From Oasisia sp. SBJ-2009 (lineage: Eukaryota; Annelida; Polychaeta; Sabellida; Siboglinidae), in assembly GCA_964017155.1 (NCBI GenBank), contig OZ024865.1:15033333-15097332 (forward strand): a stretch of DNA of 64,000 nt, given 5' to 3'. Shown here piece after piece: positions 47,201-59,226 of this stretch. A model generated the notes under the pieces. The model made no database searches. It was not told the DNA's origin and saw only the letters and a program-made list of their open reading frames with translations. The position numbers and the translations under genes were made by a program. Each line of letters opens with the position of its first letter. The stretch's first letter is position 1.

Positions 47201-50200
47201 TATACCTAGAACACAAGTAAATTACTGAATAGTATTTATTGATCTATAACCATGTCTTCTTTCTAAAACAACAAACTGGAACATACATTTTTATAAGAGA
47301 TTAACATGGATATTTTTATATTTTGGGTATTAAGACTGGCAAATAAAACATTTGTTTAATGTCTTTTTCCTTTTTTGTAAGATTATTCACATTTACGGTT
47401 AAAAACTTCTCTGTCATAAATGGTGCGCACCTTTAGCGTCTAGAGCCATAAACAGTCACTCAAAAATTCTGTCCCTCCCATCAGGGGACACTGGCAATGT
47501 AGGGACACTTTTGCTTGGATACAGGAGTGTCCGCTGAAGAGAGGGACTACTGTATTTACAAACAGCTGGGGTGAAGTACTGTTATTAATTTAAAATAATT
47601 CAGTGCAATTGATGAATTTATTTGTCACTAGGTATTTTATTGCAGTTGTCTTTATTGTTTTAATATTACAGTTACCTTTTAGTTTTATCGCTGCTTACAA
47701 CACAGAGCACGAGAATAAATGATCTGTGCCGAAACAAGTTGTGTTTTATTCGTTATTCCATATGGGGGTGTATTCTAGCGGGATCCTATGCCAAGATTGT
47801 GCTTTGTAATGGGTGTTGACAATTTGTAAGGATTTTTTGCAGATTGTAAGGATTTTTTGTCATGATCTTATAAATATGAGTTGTCCCAAGTTGACACCTC
47901 TGGTCTAGCGGCCACATCATTTGTAACACTTCTGTACGACAGGCCGCTATGCAAGCTTTGTCTTAACTCATAATTATCCACTATGTGGAGCCACTGATAG
48001 TGTACGGTGGCCAAACTGGATAAATTATCAATTTAAATGTTGTGGTTTATTATTGCTCAGTAATAATTATGGAGATTTTCCCAGTATCCAAATATATGTT
48101 GGCCACAAACGGGAAGGCTGTATTTCAACCAATTGCCATCATATGTTTTGGATGGTTTATGTGATAGTTTTTGCAAAGAAGCTAGGTTGTCAACTTTGTA
48201 GCATATTCACTGGGAATGCTGTACTCTATTGTTACAGCAGATCAGGACTGTAGGATTGAAATATTTAAATCCTGAGAGCTGGTTCCAAGGACCCAGAAAC
48301 AAAGATTGTGTTTGTAGACCCAAGTAATGTGATTCTGTACATCCTGAGAGCTGGTTCCATAGACCCAGAAACAAAGATTGTGTTTGTAGACCCAAGTAAT
48401 GTGATTCTGTACATCCTGAGAGCTGGTTCCATAGACCCAGAAACAAAGATTGTGTTTGTAGACCCAAGTAATGTGATTATGTACATCCTGAGAGCTGGTT
48501 CCATAGACCCAGAAACAAAGATTGTGTTTGTAGACCCAAGTAATGTGATTCTGTACATCCTGAGAGCTGGTTCCATAGACCCAGAAACAAAGATTGTGTT
48601 TGTAGACCCAAGTAATGTGATTCTGTACACCCTGAGAGCTGGTTCCATAGACCCAGAAACAAAGATTGTGTTTGTAGACCCAAGTAATGTGAGTCTGTAC
48701 ATCCTGAGAGCTGGTTCCATGGACCCAGAAACAAAGATTGTGTTTGTAGACCCAAGTAATGTGATTCTGTACACCCTGAGAGCTGGTTCCATACACCCAG
48801 AAACAAAGATTGTGTTTGTAGACCCAAGTAATGTGAGTCTGTACATCCTGAGAGCTGGTTCCATGTACCATGAACCAAATGTTGTGTTTGTAATTTTGTA
48901 GACCCAAATAAGGTGATTCGGACGGAGCTGACCATGGCCTGTGATGAGTTTGACCGCTACACAGCGGCCAGCGACATAGAGGTCACTTTCTGCCTCAAGG
49001 AGCTCAGAGTAAGAATCTGTCAATCACACGTTTCTTTTGGACTTGATATTATGGAAAATGTTGCCAAAGTAATTGTGGCTGATCACGTCAATGGACTTTT
49101 CAAAGTGTGTCTCAAAACACGCTATTTTAAACTAGCTTTTAATGTATAATAAGTTACATTTACTGATGTGTGATGAATACCAACATATGATGGAGTGCTT
49201 GAACATATTTATATTTAAATCGTTCCCCGAGATTCATCGTATCAAATCTGCTTTTAATGTCAAGTTATTTGGGTGTTTACTGCTATATGATTTTAATAAT
49301 TATTTATTTAATAACATGTTATTATGTGTATTAATTTGTGCAAATGTCACATTTTATTTATTTGGTTTATAATTTTTGCTGTCTTAGGTTCATTTAATTA
49401 ATTTATTTATATTTTTATTTCATTTCATAGTCACAATTATATCATAACATTTTATTTTATTTGAGTAAACCATACATAACTTATGTTGTTTTATGTAAAC
49501 TCTATTGAACTGGAGATTGTGTTTAAATAAAGTTTATTATTATTATTATATTTAACCCACCCCAATGAACTCATTATCTATTTTCTTTTTCTTTTAAATA
49601 ACTTTTTGGGTCATGTACCACCAATTTTGTGATTCTGTTAGAAATGCACATCTTATAATGACATTCCCAATGTCCAGATTATTTTTATTGACACATATTC
49701 CCAAATTATAACAAATATGCACATTTAAAATATCAAACAACAATGAACTATGTGATTCAGAATGGCCTCATTTGTAAAAACTGTTTTTTCCAAGTTTGCA
49801 TCAATTCTAGATGAAAACTGAAAATATTTCCAAAACATTGGCTGGCTGTATGTCGAATCGAATTTAAATTAAATGTCAGATACCATATCCTTTCTATGTA
49901 ATGTTGCTTTGACAGGTATTCTGTGTTCTTGCAGGCCATCCTAGCTTTCACAGACATGGCAAACCTACCTGTGTCCATACATTTTGAGTCGCCCGGCAAG
50001 TAGGTCATCAAGTATTTAACGTTACACTAACTGGCGTTGACAGCTATACACAAGTAGTAATTATATCTGAACTAGAGCTGGGTACATATACAATTAAGCA
50101 TAATGTTAAAAGTAAGTTGCTCAAACCCAAGTTAGTACTTTCCCACAAGTGTGAGTACGAGCACTTTGTGTAGATGCTGTGATAACATATGTTGTCATCA

Positions 50201-51792
50201 TCGTCATTGTGCAGCTGTAGTGTCCTGTGGAAGGCCTCAGTCTCCAGATCTTCGTGTCTTGGGCTCTGTTAAGCTAATAAATAAATATTATATATATATA
50301 AAATGTCATTTAAAAAGTTTAGTTTCTATTTATACTTATTATGTTAAGCTAAACTTTCACAGTAAAAGAAGATTTCCTACGCTGTGTTGTTGCAGCCATG
50401 TACCTATTGTTGATGTTGTTGGAATCAGGTGCAAATCAGTGCACTGTCCAGTCCCCGTAACTGCACCAAACACTTCTTCCAGACCCATCATTTTCTGTGT
50501 CGACGCTGACCCGACTTTTGAGGGGAACTTTGTCCTCGCGACACTTGCTGATGACGTCACTCCAGAGACAAATGGTTCACAGCAGCAACAGCAGCAGCAA
50601 CAGTCACAACAACAGCAGTCACAAATATGTGACGTTTCCATGGCAACAACCAGTGGAGTGGAGAAGACAAGGTGAGACGAAAGAAAGAAAGAGTGATATA
50701 AATGTTGATTGCATAAGTTTGTAAGCTTTAAAAATATATTAGACATTAGGGGTAGGGAGGGTGATCATTGTCACATTTTACAGGGGAACATATTTATTGC
50801 TATTGTTATGGCACCTAGCAACTGAAATAAGTTAATATAAATTTATGGATTTATGCCAATAGAAATTTCATAAGCAACCAGTGTATTTAATTTCACTACT
50901 TACTTCTGTAAGAAACACTGTCTAGCTTTGCTCGTCTTGTGCTGACCTACTTGTGCTGACCTACTTGTGCTGACCTACTAGTGCCGACCTACTTGTGCCG
51001 ACCTTCTTGTGCTGACCTTCTTGTGCTGACCTACTTGTGCTGACCTTCTTGTTGTTCCAACTGTTAATACTAACATGGGAACTTGGCCTTTTCTACAGCT
51101 CCATACGTTTCCTCTAAGAGTTAGATATGTAGAAACCATTACATAATTCCACCACCGTTTTAATAAGCTTACCTATATGAGTTCTTAGTTCGTAGTTCTT
51201 TCCTACAAACAGCCCAAACTTGGGTTAACGCAGGAGTTCTTCTCTAGAATTAGTGACTCCACTGCAGGTTAAACATTTACCCCCTGTATGGGATCTTTTA
51301 TTTCCCCTGGCATAGACACGAGATAGAAAGACACAGGCAAATGTGAGGTGAACAAAATTGACTAAGTTTCAAAACGGCGGTAGGTGGGATTGAACCACCG
51401 TCCCCTCGATTGACAGTCCGGCGCTCTACCGCGCGACCACCACTCCCCACAGGATGTTTTCTATTAAGAATATGCAGTCATGTCTTTTCTTTGAGTTATA
51501 AATCACTGTCAGTTATAATGCTTTCATTCAATGTAATTATTTTCACATCTAACGTAATCAGTGACATTGTACTTTAAATAGGGATGACTTCAGCAGTGAA
51601 TCGTATGTGATCATTTCTTGTATGATGACTAATGACAGTCATACAATGTGTAATGGTTATTTATTAATCAAGTCCAAAATTTGTGCAGGGATATTCTTTG
51701 ATGATGTGCAAATGTAACGCTATAATGTTCATGATTATGACAAATGTATATAAATAGATATGTGTCTATATGTAATGTTGATGGTTATGAAT

Positions 51793-51854
<62 letters not shown>

Positions 51855-54800
51855 GTATAATCTAAATAATTCTATCACGTTATTTTACACATAAACCCAA
51901 CAAAGAACACCAAAACACAAGATTCTGGTAAAGTCAGCATTTAATTAAAATGACATGGAACACATAACTGTACATGTGAAATATTAAAATGAGTCTACTT
52001 TTCTCCTAAAAACAATCACAACTCTGATAGTTCTTGGAACTTGTAGTGCTGCGTTCCCAAGTTCTGATGTTGTTACTTTGAATGCATAGTTATAAAGTCT
52101 TTCACATTTTTCTTGGTACTTCAAGTGTTAATAATAATAGGAACACTTACATAGCGCCATAAATCTAGATAAAATCCATTCTGAGGAGCTGTGGATATGT
52201 AATTGTTTACATGTATGTATGCAGAATATTAATAAATTATATAAATTAATAATATTAAATTGTGTAAAATAATTGACAATACATAAAATATGTTACACAA
52301 AGATGATTATTAAATTATAGGGTACATGTACAAGATAATAAATAGGTAAAATATAATAAATAAATAATAATTAAATAACCTGATAGGTGCCTACACAACC
52401 TGGGATAGATGAGTTTTAACAGTCTTTTAAAAGTCACGATGCAATAAGTTAACAGTTATTAGCATTAAGCCGACAGTGTGTGTTTCTGACTCCTGTTTAT
52501 AAACTTGTTGGTCCAGTATTATGTGTAAAGATGTTTACTTATGTTATACTTTGAATATGAATTTGTAACCAAAATTTAAATATGTGTGAGGGGTATATTG
52601 ACACAAAGGTCATTGACTTCAAATTTATTACTTTTCAAACATTGTAGATTGTAGTGTTGTAGTTAAACTGCCTGTTTGTATTGTGTTGTATTGTTGTTAA
52701 CAATGTTCTGAATCAACCTTCATATCATCAATACCGCTGCAGGTCTGTGGAAGCTGAGACAAGGCTGGAGCCACCGAGTCTTGCTGCAGGAGACGCTGTC
52801 AATCAAGTCCTTGACAGGTGTCAATCAATTATCAGTTAATTAGTTTTCTGCTGCTCTTACTTTTATCCAAAAGACATATCTTTCAATATAATGACAGTCT
52901 TTTTGTATTGCTACAAGTGTTTTAAATGTATTAACTATTGTGAAACATCACCTTTTCCAGCGTTCCCGGTGAAATAAGTTTTGTTCTTGTTGAGAATAAT
53001 ACAGAAATATTACTATATTCATAAACCAATTTTGCGTGGTCTTGTAAATATATATTTATGTATTTAGTGTAAACAGTCAAATGGATGTGTCCTTTTTTCA
53101 GACGGAAACGGAATCTCGCTGCAACTACAGCTAAGTTGGATGAAGTTTACCGTGAACTGGCGAATGATGCAAAACATGACTTGTCATCTGACGTGTCACA
53201 TGACTGCGGCTACGTGACGTCCAATGGAGACGGAACAGCAGTTACGTCTGTCAATGGAAGCTCGAGTCATCTCCAGGTTTGTGTCTGGGCTCATACGCTA
53301 CGTATTGTGTTTGTCTCGTGTTGTGACTTTGTCACTAAACACCCTCAACACGACAGACTGCAACAGTTCTGATAGACAGGGACATGGAAGAGAATTGAGG
53401 AGTAACCAGAACATGTTTGCACGGGTGGAGGGGTTATAATTTTTGTATTTAACCACTAGAAACAATAGACATTTTACTACCAATTTGATTAATTCGGAGG
53501 TATCTAATCCAGAAAAAATAGACAGTTTATTGACAGTTTGTTTAATTTGGAGTTATCTTGAAGTCCAGCATCTATCATTACAGACATGTTACACGACTGG
53601 CATCATGTGACACAGGCTGAGAAGGACAGGCAATAGCTCAGTTTGTTTGATTTATACCCGTTTCTTCCCTGATTCTCTCCCAAAGCCACATTTTTAAAAA
53701 ATTCACACCATGTCCATTGAAAAAGTCCAAGCAAATCAAGTGTTCTCCATTCAACCATTCCCTGTAGTTGTTGTCTTGTTGTAGGCACCAGCCCAAGACA
53801 GCAGTCCACATCCACCCAGCTTCATGGAAGAGGAGGAAGAGGGGGAGGAGGTGGACCTCCTAGTGCCTGGGACTCCTCCCAACAAAAAGGTATTTTTTAT
53901 GCACTTCTTGGTATCCTTCCCGGATTACGACATTAAAAGAATTCGTTCAGAATGTTAAGATCTTTATAATTTATGCAGTTTTTAATTAATCCCGTTAACA
54001 TAATTCTATCATGTAATTGTATGCATTTATTTCATTAGACATGTTTTTATTAATTGCTAATGACCTTAATAATAAAAAATCTATGTATGTGGAGTTTCTA
54101 GTTTGGTCTCCTCCTAAACTATCCATATAAGGTCATGGTCATGAATATTCATTATCGTCCACCAGAATTGTCATGGTTCAATAAGTGTGTGTGTTATACG
54201 TCATCAGTAAGTGTATATGACGTCATCAAAATGTTATCACTCATTCATGAAATATATTTGTATAATGTTCTCAAGACTTGGAGGTTGTAATTGATCCAGC
54301 TTATATTTAATAAGCCAGAAATAATATTTACAATTTGAACTGTTTTTCCATTGTAGTACACGTATAACAAACTTGATTGGCAACAAAAAGAATGCCTGTT
54401 CTTTTAAGCACGCAGGCAATGTCATAGCTTAAATAACTTTCCTGTCTTTAAAGACAGTTGCCCAGTCCAATCTTAGCCAAATATTTGCAGTGTATTTTGT
54501 CAGCATTAATAGAAGATCATATATGAAGTAATACATTTGCACAGTGGTAACCAGATAATTCTTTTACATTCTGAAGGGGTAGTTTTATAGCTAGTCATAT
54601 AATCCATATTTTTTCTTATTTATTCTTACACTGTGGCAGTAATCTTCAATGCCAGTCATGAAAACAGTGTATTGAATCCGTGTTTCATTTTATTTTTAAC
54701 CTGTGAGTCATTAGCTTCAAAGGTCAGTGAAGGGTCCACCTGGACAATGAGTCTACAGTTGTTTAGTGTCCTGTTGTTGCACATACGTGCTATACATGAA

Positions 54801-55356
54801 TCACTGACCAGTCATATCTACTAAATACCCAGAACCCCTGAAAATTATTGTAAAACCCTGTATGCTTATTAAAAATGCAAACTTTGAAATATTTCCACAT
54901 TTCAAAAATGAATGTTATACTTGAACATATATCTGATATCGTAGTAAGAAATCACAATAAAATGTTGAGATGTTTTATGTGGCCACAGTCTTAACACCAC
55001 GCCTCAGGCAATACATTTTAAACATTGATATGACGGTATCAATATTATTAATTGTATTGGTCTGACATGTAAACAATCGACATTCGACGCCGGGTAAAAC
55101 TGCCTCTAATTGCTCTCCAAATAAATTTTGTCTGATATTGTTTGACATTGTGTGATAATCTGTGTAATGTATAGACATTTAATACCTTTACAGTGTCTTT
55201 TAAGCGTGACTTTCATGGGTTAAACTTGACGATCTGTTTCAGTTCAAGTCTCTCTTCTTTGGCCTGTCTCAGTCGACAACATCAGGATCACAGTCTCTGC
55301 CCCAGTCTCTGCCACAGCCCCTTGTTCTAGCTGAGGACACAGACGAAGAAGACTGA
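41250..55356 (+). CDS. RAD9: RAD9 checkpoint clamp subunit
   Basis: Exons: 41250-41283, 42353-42423, 43334-43483, 44095-44209, 44878-44977, 46109-46215, 48902-49008, 49935-49999, 50483-50671, 52743-52817, 53102-53276, 53785-53889, 55243-55356. They total 1407 nt, 468 codons plus TGA; every junction is GT-AG and in phase. RAD9, RAD1 and HUS1 form the 9-1-1 clamp loaded at damaged DNA to activate ATR. Matches to vertebrate RAD9: [18 protein letters not shown] (16-33), [53 protein letters not shown] (PCNA-like fold to about 265). The tail is longer than in human (391 aa total), with a poly-Gln run (50579-50617), an acidic patch, [16 protein letters not shown], and LAEDTDEED at the end, like the TopBP1-binding terminus. 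A possible poly(A) signal AATAAA is at 55683. Confidence 0.96.
41594..42125. mobile_element. MITE-like element with 60-bp inverted ends, RAD9 intron 1
   Basis: 41594-41653 is matched in reverse complement by 42066-42125 (shared GCACTCAACGCGCATGCGCC and AGCATC-GAACC parts). A second direct copy of the left end is at 41694-41749. No coding potential. The GCGCATGCGC cores at both ends are NRF1-like. Confidence 0.75.
43119..43197 (+). mobile_element. LINE 3'-terminal fragment
   Basis: Matches the 3' UTR of the LINE at 38.7 kb from GACTCTCGATAAGCCAAAGG to GGCAATCTTGTTAAA, with the AAGCC/GGCTT hairpin kept. Extremely 5'-truncated copy in RAD9 intron 2. Confidence 0.85.
43197..43868. repeat. 70-bp direct repeat flanking exon 3
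   Basis: A segment at 43197-43266 (AATATTGACCCTATCACAGG, then TGTGAAAAA) recurs at 43799-43868 with about 80 percent identity, bracketing RAD9 exon 3 and the intron-3 array. Confidence 0.7.
43555..43790 (+). repeat. imperfect array copying the exon-4 acceptor, RAD9 intron 3
   Basis: Variable units built on CATGTCTGTGTAGTTGTTTC and TTATGTTTATGTTGTTG, each ending in a TGTTTCAG or TGTTCCAG acceptor-like phrase. One unit, GTTGTTCCAGTCGTGTCTG near 43738, is almost the true exon-4 junction GTTGTTCCAG/CCGTGTCTG at 44085-44103. Confidence 0.75.
44214..44327 (+). repeat. 19-bp minisatellite abutting the exon-4 donor
   Basis: Six units of GATCACACGCCCCCTGGGA start at base 5 of RAD9 intron 4, directly after the GTAA of the donor. 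Confidence 0.95.
44932..45800 (+). repeat. 58-bp minisatellite duplicating the exon-5 donor
   Basis: Fifteen occurrences of TCTAG/GT at an exact 58-bp period. Each unit is the last 46 nt of RAD9 exon 5 plus 12 nt of intron 5 (GTA(C/G)AGTTTCAG). The first unit lies in exon 5; fourteen decoy donors follow. Reading on past the first donor meets an immediate TAG, so only the first donor preserves the protein. Confidence 0.97.
46267..47902. mobile_element. non-autonomous hAT element, RAD9 intron 6
   Basis: Ends are CAGAGGTGTCAACTTG at 46267 and its inverse CAAGTTGACACCTCTG ending at 47902 (15-16 bp). Flanks are the exact 8-bp duplication GTCTAGCG (46259-46266 and 47903-47910). The 8-bp duplication and CAGRGGTGTC ends are diagnostic of hAT. 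The 1636-bp interior has no transposase frame. Confidence 0.93.
48271..48891 (+). repeat. 72-bp minisatellite duplicating the exon-7 acceptor
   Basis: Eight units at a 72-bp period, each with TTTGTAG/ACCCAAGTAATGTGATTC, a close copy of the RAD9 exon-7 junction TTTTGTAG/ACCCAAATAAGGTGATTC at 48894-48919. Because 72 is divisible by 3, long open frames run through it on both strands; these are artefacts. An 8-bp insertion just before the true exon puts a stop (the TAG of the real acceptor) in frame with the array. Confidence 0.96.
50939..51050 (+). repeat. 14-bp minisatellite, RAD9 intron 9
   Basis: Eight units of GTGCTGACCTACTT with minor variation. Confidence 0.95.
51255..51450 (-). mobile_element. 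tRNA-derived SINE
   Basis: On the minus strand a tRNA-like head has an A box TCGCGCGGTAGAGCGC (51436-51421), an Asp-like GTC anticodon loop, and a B box GGTTCAATCCC (51396-51386). The body continues through TTTGAAACTTAGTCAATTTT to CCCATACAGGGGGTAAATG. The long non-tRNA body and poor acceptor pairing argue for a SINE in RAD9 intron 9 rather than a functional tRNA gene. Confidence 0.8.
51797..51849. repeat. (TA)n microsatellite
   Basis: TA tract in RAD9 intron 9. Confidence 0.95.
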
Positions 55357-57860
55357 CCGGTCTCAGTTGATGACATCACAATCCCGGTCTCTGTAAGAGA
55401 CACAGACGGAGATAAACCTGTCTCTGTTGATGACGTCGTGGTTACAATCATAACCCCACACCCTTTGTCATTGCTGAAGACACTAAGGGTGAAGATTAAA
55501 CTGTCTCAATTGATGACATTAAGGTCAAAACACCCACTGGAGTGTAACGATGAAGCCAGTTATGCATTTAGTTATCCAGATTGCAATGACAACAAACAGT
55601 TTTCTCATTCTATTCACATTCTTCAGGACAGAAATGCATTTGACATCGTTGTGTCATTTAATTTTGTAAATTATTTAATGTCAATAAATGTTGGATATAC
55701 GTGTCAAACGATTATGTGGCAACGTTTTCATTGCATTAGCCTTTATTAATACAAACTACCCCTCACCAGTGGCCACCTGGCTATTGTGGCCAACTGCCAG
55801 AGTTGCAGGAAAAGTCTACCCTTCTTCAGTGGCCAATCGGCAGTTATCACAACTGAATAACAAATTAATGCCTACCATTGTTCTTGACCAAAACACCACG
55901 AACATTGTTGCTGGTATTGTTACAATGTTAGGAGTCTCGAATGTTGACAAATTACATGTAAGGGGGCTACCAATTTGCCGTGAAACAGGGGCATTAGTCA
56001 ATGGTTCTCCCTCACCAGGGGCCACCTGTCTTATACAGCCACTTTAGATTTGGCGAATAGTTGGTTGTATAATTGGGGGACTACAGTGCCATCGCTGATA
56101 TAACATGGGCAGTTGCCAGTGTAGTTTCTGTTTGGTTCGTTTGTGCTGTTCCCAACATGTTGATTACACTTCAGATATAGAAATATTGCTGAGTGTCGAT
56201 GGGTTTTTTTCATACATGTTTTACCCCAAAAAGTCCATAAAACATATACCCAGCATGGATCTGGTTTCATTTTATTATTACTTTACATTTTGATTTTATT
56301 ATTATTAATGAGCAAATATGTGGCAGCTGCCAGATATTTAATTCGCAGCTGTCAGAAAAGAATTCATTCTACCGTGGCACCAATGCCTTCTGTAGCCGAC
56401 CCTACATGACACTTGACAGTTACATGAATGGTAATTTCTAGACATGTATATGATCATATTATGATGTTAAACTTAACGTCTATTAACACTTTGCTACATG
56501 TACTCTGTCAATGGTTGTGTTATCAGTGTTTACAACAATAAGTAATTTTGTATGACATATGGTAAACAACATTTAGTTTGTCTTCTGCAATGCACTGGAT
56601 ACGATAATCTCGGGTGGGGGGGGAGCTCGCATCACGTGACTGTCCTTCATTTCACGCAGCCACTTGCTGTGGAGGGAAGTGAGTGTAGTAGATGAAGATC
56701 TTCCGACAACAACAATACAATACAAAAGCACTACATTATCCCGCAGAGGAAGTTCGCCTGGAGAGTTTGACAGGATAAAATAAATAAATTAAGAGACTAA
56801 TAAAAAGTGTTGTATTTTAATTAAGTTTAAATAAATACAATGATTAAATACACTAAATCAATTATAAAAAACAGCTTTTCACATTCACGATTTGTTTTTT
56901 GCCTGACATCTCCCAGGATTGTGTGGTTTATACTGATGTCGTTCGGACTCCCATCAACGCCGATGTTGTTTGCATACCATATCGACCAGTAAGTGAGCCG
57001 TCTTCAATTCCCCAATACACAGACTTGGGATGGCAATGAACTTCAGGTAAACGGACATAACCCCACAATGAACTTCATGTAAACGGACATAACCCCACCG
57101 GAAAAACACTCGGCCATAATCCTACCCCGACATAATCACACTGACTCTCAATAACCGTCGTTAAGACTGCCAGCGCACAAAAGCAGTCAGACTCGTGACT
57201 CTGACCGTCTGGATTACCGCTACAACGTAGGCAAAACGTCACGATCGTTTCAGCTTTGACGGTGATCGCGTCGGTCTCGCTCTTATCAGATTTTCTTTTC
57301 TTCTGGTTGTCAGGCGTCCTGTCGTCGGTTACTATTGTTTCGGTGAGACTCTTACTCACAGCTTCTGCTACTGCCCCGCCATGACGTCATCGGCAGGCCG
57401 CTCGGTGTCACGTCGTCACGCATGGCTGGCCGCACACGGGAACTGTGGCGTTATAATGTAGACAAAGTTCGCGCCCGTCGGTGTATGGTTAACACACGCT
57501 CGCCTGCAATATCTAGTCACTGTGGTTATGTATGCATTTAACCAGGGGCTGACGCCATGAACATGTGAGGTTCATGGTCCGTTGCGCCGAAGTAAATCAA
57601 GCGAAGCAGACACAACATATACTATACATATCCCTTTTAGTGCAGATTTGTCTAATGATAAATTATGTATGTTGACGCGATTGGTGTGCACGGTAACTAA
57701 ACTATAGGAAGTCCAGCGCGATAAAATATTAATTTAAAACTAGTCAACTATTGTATTTTTACAACAACATTGTAATGGTTTTATTATGACTCGCATTAAA
57801 TCGGTTTATCGCTGGACGCTTATTCAATCTTTAGGTTTATATGTAAAAATACCCATGCGA
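55357..57860. other. RAD9 3' UTR and intergenic sequence
   Basis: The RAD9 3' UTR probably ends near the AATAAA at 55683-55688. Beyond it only short frames occur. A CACGTG E-box within ATCACGTGACT near 56632 and a GC-richer stretch at 57100-57500 might mark another promoter; no exon chain could be built. Confidence 0.35.
57075..57359 (-). other. unassigned open frame
   Basis: A minus frame of about 94 codons in GC-richer sequence: a charged N-terminal part (TPDNQKKRKSDKSETD), then TFCLRCSGNPDGQSHESDCF with spaced cysteines. The only start in frame is GTG, and a TGA lies 36 bp upstream. It could be an internal exon; no family is recognised. Confidence 0.2.
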
Positions 57861-58257
57861 GAGGACAATTACATGATCATTGCTGATACAATATGATTAC
57901 ACATATCTACACTGTCCCTTCCATGCAAATAACCACACGTGCACAGACAGCGAGAGACAATAACTAACGGACCAATCACGCAACACGTCAAGATTGATTA
58001 CCACAACATACATGTTTATAAAGAAAGAGAAAGTGTGTACAACAGAGAAGGCCTATATATACCCGACCGAAATCTAATCAGATCAATGCACAATTAAAGC
58101 GTGATTCACACACGGTGTCTACACGCAGATAACCGACAGATTGTGTTGTACACACGCGTGTGTGTACACCGCCAACTAAGAGAGAAAGACACCTGAAGAT
58201 ATTTAGCAATCGAGTTGATTGATTGTTGGTTCGGAGAAGACAGCAGACGAGGACGGT

Positions 58258-58479
58258 ATGGGTAACGAGAAACGTTGTGTGAAGACACAGCCAATGGACG
58301 TCGACGTCGACACGACAAAACAACTCGGGCGAATGCTGCGCGACGCCGGAGATGATTACGACCGTCTCATAGACAGAAGGATGGGACGAGGACAACTCTT
58401 CCTCAATCTGACGTCCGTCTGCTGTCGAGTTCTGCGACAGATCTCCGGCTGGCTTTGGGTGCTGGAGGGTCTCCATTAG
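58258..58479 (+). CDS. Bcl-2-like family copy 3, truncated by a LINE
   Basis: 73 codons from MGNEKRCVKTQPMD. LGRMLRDAGDDYDRLIDRRM carries the BH3 signature LRDAGDDY, strikingly like LRQAGDDF of human BCL2. ISGWLWVLEG follows, then a stop at the boundary with LINE sequence beginning about 58488. The C-terminal part present in copies 2 and 4 is missing, apparently removed by the insertion. The TATA box TATATATA at 58054-58061 is about 200 bp upstream and the 5' flank matches copies 2 and 4. Confidence 0.5.
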   Translation: MGNEKRCVKTQPMDVDVDTTKQLGRMLRDAGDDYDRLIDRRMGRGQLFLNLTSVCCRVLRQISGWLWVLEGLH

Positions 58480-58487
58480 CGCGGTTT

Positions 58488-58782
58488 GCCATTTGGGAAA
58501 TGTAAGTGCCTTCACACAGGACATGGGAACGTAAATGTACAATATGCAATGGGCGGTACTGCACTAAGTACTACCGTAAAGGAAAAGGATTAGCTGTTAA
58601 TGGTGATATGAAGGTTTCAGAGCAGTAAGGAATTGCAGCATCGAACGGAAGTCGAATTCTTTGTTTAATTATGCGAAATATAACGTACAAGGAAAAGTAA
58701 TATCGTTGTACGAAACAACAGTTAGGCCACATTTAGAATATCATAAAATTATAAGCATGGAGGCCATATCGCAAGAATGATA

Positions 58783-58841
<59 letters not shown>

Positions 58842-59226
58842 AGAAAGAGTGCAAAAGGGAACAATCAAAATTATACGACAAAATGGGGGATATTAGTTAT
58901 GAAATGCCTCTAAGAGCATGAGGAGATCAAATAGAAGTGATTAACATATTGAACGGTTATGTAAAATATTCATATGAATATTTTGATCGGCTAAGAAAGA
59001 AAGAACTAGAGGACATGAGGATACAATAGCAAAGGTGCATTTTCACAAAGAACAATAAATCACTGGAACATATTATCTGCTGATTGTGTGGGTGCTAGTA
59101 GTGTTAATAATGTTTAAAACATAAAATGTAAACATACCTCAACTTGGACTTTCGATAAGCCAAAGGGCTTTTCTTGGCCATCTAGATGTGGCGATATTGT
59201 TCAATCTTGATCAATCTTGTTAATAA
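58488..59226 (+). mobile_element. decayed 5'-truncated LINE fragment
   Basis: Same family as the LINE at 36.8-38.8 kb: GKCKCLHTGHGN at the start, several frameshifts, and the 3' UTR hairpin GATAAGCCAAAGGGCTT near 59153-59170 with tail remnants. A (TA)n tract (58780-58840) has grown at the position where the intact copy reads GATATTGATATAC. Confidence 0.88.

Noticed and set aside
48242..49023. Long open frames (150-252 codons) on both strands with 24-residue repeats
   Set aside because: They are produced by a 72-bp minisatellite whose length is divisible by 3; the plus-strand RAD9 exon 7 explains the locus.
51376..51446. tRNA-Asp gene
   Set aside because: A and B boxes and a GTC loop are present, but acceptor pairing is poor and the sequence continues into a SINE body.
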